A stretch of DNA of 64,000 bases from DATBFG01 sp036558645 (GTDB lineage Bacteria; Acidobacteriota; Terriglobia; Terriglobales; Acidobacteriaceae): positions 10,749 to 74,748 of the forward strand of contig DATBFG010000115.1 in the NCBI GenBank assembly GCA_036558645.1, written 5' to 3'. Below, piece after piece: positions 59,001 through 64,000 of the stretch. Below the pieces are notes generated by a model. It was not told the DNA's origin and did no database searches. It was given only the letters and a program-made list of their open reading frames with translations. Position 1 is the first letter of the stretch, and every line of letters begins with the position of its first letter. A program made the translations under genes and the position numbers.

Positions 59001-60503
59001 ATGGGCAAAAAACGAAACTATATCGGGCGTTACGAGATCCTCGCGGAGCTAGGTCGGGGGTCGATGGGTATCGTGTACAAGGCCCGCGATCCTCAGATCG
59101 ACCGGTTAGTTGCAGTGAAGACGATTTCCGTGCTGGGAGAAAATCCAGAAGAAGATGGCGACTATTTAACACGGTTCTCGCTAGAGGCGAGGGCGGCCGG
59201 CAGCTTGTCGCACCCTGGAATTGTCACAATCTTCGATGTAGGTGAAGGAACTCAAACCCGGGCGCCTTACATCGTGATGGAGTTCGTCGCCGGACAAGCG
59301 CTCAGCAAGTTATTAGCAGAATCAGAGAACAAGCTTCCCATCGAGTCTGCTCTACAACTTTGCCAACAACTGGCCGAGGCTCTGGATTATGCGCACACCC
59401 AAGGGGTCGTGCACCGGGACATGAAGCCGGCGAACGTGCTGGTAACCGACGATGGCCGCGCGAAGATTGCTGATTTTGGTATCGCCAAGATGAACCTAGC
59501 GCTGATAACCCTGCCGGGAAATGTGATGGGCACGCCTGCGTTCATGTCCCCCGAACAACTCGAAGGCGGAGTGGTCGATGGACGTTCGGACCTGTTTTCA
59601 CTCGGCGTCATTCTTTACACCATGCTGACGGGACACCGGCCATTCCAGGGCAATAGTGCAGCGACCGTTATCTATAAAGTAGCGAATCGCGAACCGCTTC
59701 CAGCTACGGCATTTGATTCACAGTTCCCGCCAGAAATCGATTACGTTCTGTCGAAAGCGATGGCTAAGGATCCCGAGGCCCGATATCAGACCGGACGTGA
59801 GATGGCGCTAGACATAAAAGAATTGCTGTCCGGGAAAATGCCGCGCAGCAAGGGAGACCCTCACGCTCAAACAGCGACATTTCCTGCTGCGATCGCGAAT
59901 GCGCTGCGCACTTTCAATCATGAAACAACATCGAGGCGGATTACTGGCGTGTTGGGCGAGCGACATCCCATAGCTTCGAGGTTTTCGAATCGCGCTTACG
60001 CTTACGCCGCAGTAGGACTTGTTTTTCTGGGCTTGACCCTGGCGGTGGTTGTACGTCGATTCCAGCAGGAAGCTGCAATTCCACCGGCAGCATCTCCGTC
60101 ACAGGTTGTCATGCCGACTCCGGCGACGGAAGCATCGCTACCACCAACTCCGGCAGCTGCCTCCCCGAAGGCACCTACGACAAAGGCGACGCTTGGAGTT
60201 CTTATCGATCATCAATTTTCGGCGGGTTCCATAACATTTTGGGTAGACAATAAATTCGTCCATCGCCAGATTCTTCATGGAGAACCCAAGCGAAGACTCG
60301 TGGTCTTCCGTGGGGTCCACGGCGCGGATAGCTCTGCGATGCAGGTGCCTGCAGGACACCATGAAATTCGGCTGCGAGTTACATCTACTGACGGATTCGA
60401 CGTAACCAACAGCGTTGTCGGCGACCTGCCGGCCAACAAGACGGCGCTTCTCCTGGTTCGCTGCGACAAGAATGGGAAGAAGGTCGACCTCAAGCTTCAA
60501 TGA
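59001..60503 (+). CDS. Serine/threonine protein kinase with TM and C-terminal extracellular domain
   Basis: 500 residues from the ATG at 59001. Hanks-type kinase: glycine loop LGRGSMGIVYKA, K40 in VAVKTI, HRDMKPANVL (D140), DFGIAKMN (D158), APE-like GTPAFMSPEQLEG. Residues ~275-330 form a juxtamembrane linker, then TM (AYAAVGLVFLGLTLAVVV), a Pro/Ala/Thr-rich linker, and a ~110-residue beta-rich C-terminal domain (FSAGSITFWVDNKFVHRQILHGEPKRR..GHHEIRLRVTSTDGFDVTN) likely outside the membrane and unrelated to PASTA. May sense a surface cue. Confidence 0.94.
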   Translation: MGKKRNYIGRYEILAELGRGSMGIVYKARDPQIDRLVAVKTISVLGENPEEDGDYLTRFSLEARAAGSLSHPGIVTIFDVGEGTQTRAPYIVMEFVAGQALSKLLAESENKLPIESALQLCQQLAEALDYAHTQGVVHRDMKPANVLVTDDGRAKIADFGIAKMNLALITLPGNVMGTPAFMSPEQLEGGVVDGRSDLFSLGVILYTMLTGHRPFQGNSAATVIYKVANREPLPATAFDSQFPPEIDYVLSKAMAKDPEARYQTGREMALDIKELLSGKMPRSKGDPHAQTATFPAAIANALRTFNHETTSRRITGVLGERHPIASRFSNRAYAYAAVGLVFLGLTLAVVVRRFQQEAAIPPAASPSQVVMPTPATEASLPPTPAAASPKAPTTKATLGVLIDHQFSAGSITFWVDNKFVHRQILHGEPKRRLVVFRGVHGADSSAMQVPAGHHEIRLRVTSTDGFDVTNSVVGDLPANKTALLLVRCDKNGKKVDLKLQ

Positions 60504-60506
60504 GCA

Positions 60507-62999
60507 TTACAGTTCCGTTCTTCGCAGGCGCAATGAGTTGCTGATCACCGAGACAGAGCTGAAGCTCATCGCAGCCGCAGCGAAGATTGGACTTAGCAAG
60601 ATTCCGAAGAGCGGATACAGCACACCTGCGGCGATTGGGACCCCGATCGCGTTATAGATAAATGCGAAGAACAGGTTCTGACGAATGTTGCGCATCGTGG
60701 CTCGGCTGAGCTTGCGAGCCCGAAGAATGCCTGACAGGTCTCCGCCAAGCAACGTTACGCCGGCACTTTCCATGGCGACGTCCGTGCCAGTTCCCATCGC
60801 GATGCCGACATCAGCTTGGGCCAGCGCTGGGGCATCGTTGATGCCGTCACCCGCCATCGCTACGACTCGTCTTTGCTTTTGCAGTTCCTTTACGATCTGT
60901 GACTTGTTCTCAGGCAGAACCTCAGCTTTGAATTCTTGAATGCCGAGCTTGCCGGCCACTGCTTGTGCTGCGGCGGTGCTGTCGCCGGTGAGCATGACGA
61001 CGCGCAAACCTTCGGCGCGAAGATCCTGAAGCACCTTTGGAGCGCTTGCTTTTATGGGATCGGCAATGCCGAGAACGCCCACCGCTTTGCCTTGAACCGC
61101 CAGCAGAACAACCGTGTGACCGGATGCTTGGAGATCATGGGCGGCCGGCCGTAGGGCGTCCGCTTGGACGCGCCTTTCTTCGAAAAGCTTTTCGTTGCCC
61201 AGGAGGACTACTTGGTCAGCAACTTTGCCTTGCAAGCCGCGCCCAGGAAATGACTGGATGTCGACCACCTGCTTCAGAGAAATGCCATTGCCCTTTGCGG
61301 CGGCCACGATGGCTGCCCCGAGGGGGTGCTCACTTCCCTGTTCGACACTGGCAGCAAGGGACACGAGCTCCGACTCAGTGGAACTTGATAGCGAAACAAC
61401 GGCCTCGACACTTGGCTTGCCTTCGGTGATAGTGCCTGTCTTATCGACGACCAGTGTGTCGACTTTTTCCAGGACCTCGAGCGCCTCAGCGTTCTTGATG
61501 AGCACGCCGCTATGGGCGCCACGACCTGTGCCAACCATGATGGCCATCGGAGTGGCCAGCCCAAGGGCACAAGGGCAGGCAATTATCAACACTGCAACAG
61601 CATTGACCAATGCATGTGCAAGGCGAGGCTCAGGGCCAAGAAGAGTCCACGCCAGGAAAGTGAGCACTGATATGGCGATGACTGCCGGCACGAACCAAGC
61701 GGAAACGCGGTCCGCAAGCCGCTGAATGGGAGCTCGACTGCGCTGTGCCTGGCTCACCATCTTTACGATCTGAGCGAGCAGCGTTTCACTGCCAACATGG
61801 TCCGCGCGCATAATGAAGGATCCCGTGGAGTTGACGGTTGCACCGATCACGAGGCTTCCGGGTCCCTTCTCGACGGGGATGGATTCACCCGTGATCATGG
61901 ATTCATCGACTAAACTGCTTCCTTCAAGCACCTCCCCATCCACCGGAATTTTTTCTCCCGGCCGAACACGCAGGCGGTCACCAGGATGGACGGCTTCCAG
62001 GGGAATATCGTGTTCACCATCGAGGCGCACAATGCGGGCTGTTTTGGGAGAGAGGTCGAGGAGAGCGCGAATGGCTGCTCCTGTGCGACTCCGAGCGCGT
62101 AGTTCGAGCACTTGTCCGAGCAGTACGAGCGTTGTGATCGCCGCAGCGGCTTCGAAATAGACCGGCGGCGTGCCGCTCATGTCTCGCATGGAGTCCGGGA
62201 ATGATCGAGGAGACAAAGTGGCAATAACGCTGTATCCGTAGGCAACGCCGGTACCCATTGCGATCAGCGTGAACATGTTCGTCGAACGATTCACGATCGA
62301 TGCCCATCCACGTTGAAAGAACGGCCAGCCCGCCCACAGCACGACGGGGGTAGCGAGTAGCGCTTCGATCCAGGGCAACCAGCCGCCCGGCAGAACGTGT
62401 TGCACAGGCATCCTGGGCAACATGTCGAGCATGGCAATAATCAGCAACGGAGCTGTCAAGGCAACACTCACCCAAAAGCGCCGCGTCATGTCGCGATGTT
62501 CGGGGTTCTCGATCTCCTCCGCTGTGACGGTTCGAGGCTCCAAAGCCATGCCACAGATGGGGCACGACCCTGGTTCGTTTCGGCTGATCTCCGGATGCAT
62601 CGGGCAGGTGTACTCCACTCGCGACCGAATCACGGGTGTCTCAGGCTCGAGCGCCATCCCACAGCTCGGACATGGGACTGGCTTTGTTTCGCGAACCTCG
62701 GGACACATCGGGCAGACATAGGCGGTTGCCTTAGGAGCCAGTGTCGAGGCCTTAAGAGTTTGCTGCGGAGTCTTTACTGTAGACGGAGAGATTGACCCGC
62801 CGCCAAGGACTACCAACCCAGACGAAGTGCCAGGCTTGGGAGCCAAGAATTTTTCAGGATCCGACTTGAATTTTTCGACGCATCCGGCGCAGCAGAAATA
62901 GAAGTTCCGTCCTGCATGCTTGTAGGAATGCTTTGCTGTGGCCGGGTTCACCGACATCCCGCAGACGGGATCTTTGACCACGGTCGCCGATTGGCTCAT
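60507..62999 (-). CDS. Copper-translocating P1B-type ATPase
   Basis: 830 residues. The N-terminus has a YHS domain (DPVCGMSVNPATAKHSYKHAGRNFYFCCAGCVEKF) and two Cys-rich heavy-metal-binding modules, CPMCPEVRETKPVPCPSCGMALEP (~96-118) and CPMHPEISRNEPGSCPICGMALEP (~132-155), rather than HMA CxxC domains. Core: TGES, CPC in the TM helix (IIACPCALGLATP, 475-477), phosphorylation D519 in DKTGTITEG, HP locus SEHPLGAAIV, GDGINDAPAL. YN and MSFSS in the last helices fit Cu(I) exporters (CopA type). Divergent from a small HMA-like gene. Confidence 0.95.
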   Translation of the reverse strand: MSQSATVVKDPVCGMSVNPATAKHSYKHAGRNFYFCCAGCVEKFKSDPEKFLAPKPGTSSGLVVLGGGSISPSTVKTPQQTLKASTLAPKATAYVCPMCPEVRETKPVPCPSCGMALEPETPVIRSRVEYTCPMHPEISRNEPGSCPICGMALEPRTVTAEEIENPEHRDMTRRFWVSVALTAPLLIIAMLDMLPRMPVQHVLPGGWLPWIEALLATPVVLWAGWPFFQRGWASIVNRSTNMFTLIAMGTGVAYGYSVIATLSPRSFPDSMRDMSGTPPVYFEAAAAITTLVLLGQVLELRARSRTGAAIRALLDLSPKTARIVRLDGEHDIPLEAVHPGDRLRVRPGEKIPVDGEVLEGSSLVDESMITGESIPVEKGPGSLVIGATVNSTGSFIMRADHVGSETLLAQIVKMVSQAQRSRAPIQRLADRVSAWFVPAVIAISVLTFLAWTLLGPEPRLAHALVNAVAVLIIACPCALGLATPMAIMVGTGRGAHSGVLIKNAEALEVLEKVDTLVVDKTGTITEGKPSVEAVVSLSSSTESELVSLAASVEQGSEHPLGAAIVAAAKGNGISLKQVVDIQSFPGRGLQGKVADQVVLLGNEKLFEERRVQADALRPAAHDLQASGHTVVLLAVQGKAVGVLGIADPIKASAPKVLQDLRAEGLRVVMLTGDSTAAAQAVAGKLGIQEFKAEVLPENKSQIVKELQKQRRVVAMAGDGINDAPALAQADVGIAMGTGTDVAMESAGVTLLGGDLSGILRARKLSRATMRNIRQNLFFAFIYNAIGVPIAAGVLYPLFGILLSPIFAAAAMSFSSVSVISNSLRLRRTEL

Positions 63000-63086
63000 A
63001 TACGTCCAGATTATCCATGATCTATATTGGATTCAGTGATGGAGATCGCTCGGGATCGAGCGCGACTCCTACAACAAGGAAGAATC

Positions 63087-63314
63087 ATGACGCAACTGGA
63101 AGTCGCCTATCGGTACGGAAACCCACCTGATGCCAATTCGATGCGCGCTTTGGACAGCCTCCGGGAGGTTTATGGAATTCGCCGAATTTCGTTCGACCAG
63201 GCGGAGAACGTAATGAGGGTGGAGTTCGATGCCTCGCGCATGAAGGAACCGGTAATCGCGGGTCTGTTGCGCCGGGCCGGGATAGATCTGAGGGAAAGAC
63301 TAATTCTGGCTTAA
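63087..63314 (+). CDS. Small HMA-like domain protein without CxxC
   Basis: 75 residues from the ATG at 63087, with AAGGAAG upstream. The beta-alpha-beta ferredoxin-like pattern TQLEVAYRYGNPPDANSMRALDSLREVYGIRRISFDQAENVMRVEFDASRMKEPVIAGLLRRAGIDL is that of an HMA copper-chaperone domain, but the metal-binding CxxC is absent. It is divergent from, and 87 bp from, the copper ATPase, so it is probably a partner or a degenerate chaperone. Role unproven. Confidence 0.7.
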   Translation: MTQLEVAYRYGNPPDANSMRALDSLREVYGIRRISFDQAENVMRVEFDASRMKEPVIAGLLRRAGIDLRERLILA

Positions 63315-63691
63315 GTGGGGGAGGGAGTGGGGAGGTGCCCGCTGGGCGTCATCTGACGAAAAAGCAAGGGGCGCCCAAGAAAACCTCTGGCCGAAGTTTA
63401 TTCTCAAGAGCGCCCCGTTGCGCGCCACTTCGTCTGCTTATCTGTATAGCACTCGTTGTGCCAACCTGAATTCGCCGAAATTCCCCGAAAATGAACAGGC
63501 TGTTCGGTTTAGGGCGAGTACAAATTGCCCCTTAGGGGGAAACTTTTACGGAGTTTAGAGTGGGGGCAATTCCCCTGCCGAAGCCAATTGTTGGAAACTT
63601 TCTAAGGCTTACACCTGAGGTCGTGAGCCACGACGCACGATCCGAAAGTTTTGGTTATAATCGGTTTTTCGCTCCATCACCCGTCAATTAG
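63315..63691. other. Structured intergenic region before tRNA-Arg
   Basis: No gene found. It contains a hairpin GGGGCGC/GCGCCCC (63369-63418 with a long loop) and a perfect 9-bp inverted pair AATTGCCCC / GGGGCAATT (63523-63531, 63563-63571). It might hold a small RNA or the tRNA precursor leader. Confidence 0.4.
63523..63571. repeat. Inverted pair AATTGCCCC / GGGGCAATT
   Basis: Perfect 9-bp arms with a 31-base loop, itself able to pair partly (CTTAGGGGG with downstream C-poor bases). Close upstream of tRNA-Arg; meaning unknown. Confidence 0.45.
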
Positions 63692-63768
63692 GCGCCCTTA
63701 GCTCAGTTGGATAGAGCGTCTGGCTACGAACCAGAAGGTCGGGAGTTCGAATCTCTCAGGGCGCGCCA
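63692..63768 (+). tRNA. tRNA-Arg (anticodon ACG)
   Basis: 77 nt with encoded CCA. The acceptor GCGCCCT pairs with AGGGCGC, discriminator G; D-arm GCTCAGTTGGATAGAGC; anticodon stem CTGGC.. with loop CTACGAA (ACG); T-arm GTTCGAATC. Cloverleaf complete. The ACG anticodon would be deaminated to ICG to read CGU/CGC/CGA. Confidence 0.96.
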
Positions 63769-63843
63769 TTCTTCAACGAAGCCGCGTTTTCCGTGCCTCA
63801 CTTTCGCGTTCCGCGAAGGCTGTGGTCACAACTTTCTGACACC

Positions 63844-64000
63844 TCACTCGAGGTCGTTCGGGTTATTGAATAGGCCTGAAAGTTTGATGCTTCCGTGGCC
63901 GTACTGAGGAAAGTTGGGTTGGGTGGGATCGGCGGGATCGAGATTGGAAGCAGTATCGTCAGGTGGAAACAGGACCAACGAATTCAGAAATGCCAGCAAG
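63844..64000 (-). CDS. C-terminal end of a di-haem cytochrome c peroxidase-like protein (5' end beyond window)
   Basis: The minus strand reads LLAFLNSLVLFPPDDTASNLDPADPTQ then PNFPQYGHGSIKLSGLFNNPNDLE and TGA. The pattern 'L.aFL.tL.LFPPDDTAS.Ldpgdp..p.fP..GHGSI.L..LF..p.d.E' is the end of periplasmic di-haem c-type oxidase/peroxidase relatives. The haem CxxCH sites are outside the window. Partial. Confidence 0.6.
   Translation of the reverse strand, partial: LLAFLNSLVLFPPDDTASNLDPADPTQPNFPQYGHGSIKLSGLFNNPNDLE

Overview
The window looks like chromosomal DNA of an acidobacterium (Acidobacteriota, probably Terriglobia-like). This is inferred from gene content: two GloVer-repeat secreted proteins, DUF2934 and DUF2252 proteins, an integrase with an acidobacterial-style Cys/His N-terminus, several small Cys-pair proteins, bacillithiol ligase BshC, many signal-bearing peptidases, and dispersed intergenic palindromes. 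No rRNA operon is present. A tmRNA gene and one tRNA-Arg are present.

Layout. 0-14.2 kb is accessory in character: a truncated GloVer protein, a SulP transporter, small stress-type genes, two broken copies of one small zinc-ribbon family, gadB with a large upstream hairpin, two orphan response regulators (one behind a CRP-like palindrome), a DUF2252 protein, a sulfatase C-terminal relic and a tyrosine integrase. The integrase sits against the 3' end of ssrA (tmRNA, 14.24-14.61 kb, tag ANQQMAYAA), with an exact 12-bp tandem repeat between them. This suggests an old or decayed element at the ssrA attachment site, although no distal att copy was found.

14.9-36 kb is mostly housekeeping and secreted hydrolases: bshC, a HAD phosphatase, penicillin acylase, rhomboid protease, truB (with an apparent in-frame repeat-derived insertion), a VOC protein, a second GloVer protein, a LysM/BON protein, a coupled PPIase-sialidase pair, inositol-3-phosphate synthase, DedA, endonuclease III, an S9 peptidase and an M28 peptidase. 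Five intergenic spaces here carry related AT-rich palindromic repeats.

36-50 kb holds a tightly overlapped ccsA-hemA-hemC-hemD haem/cytochrome operon downstream of a perfect CRP/FNR-type palindrome, an ArsR-SRPBCC pair, a class A beta-lactamase-like hydrolase, a GalT-like protein with Asn at the usual catalytic His, and a mutS-nagZ-anmK-SBP run that resembles murein recycling.

50-64 kb holds an AsmA-like protein, a YmdB-type phosphodiesterase, a HAD phosphatase, a DUF2520 oxidoreductase, a NUDIX hydrolase, a cold-shock protein, PolX, a Ser/Thr kinase, a CopA-type copper ATPase divergent from a small HMA-like protein lacking CxxC, a structured intergenic region, tRNA-Arg, and the 3' end of a probable di-haem cytochrome c peroxidase-like gene.

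All functional calls come from reading motifs and family resemblance by eye. No database search was run.
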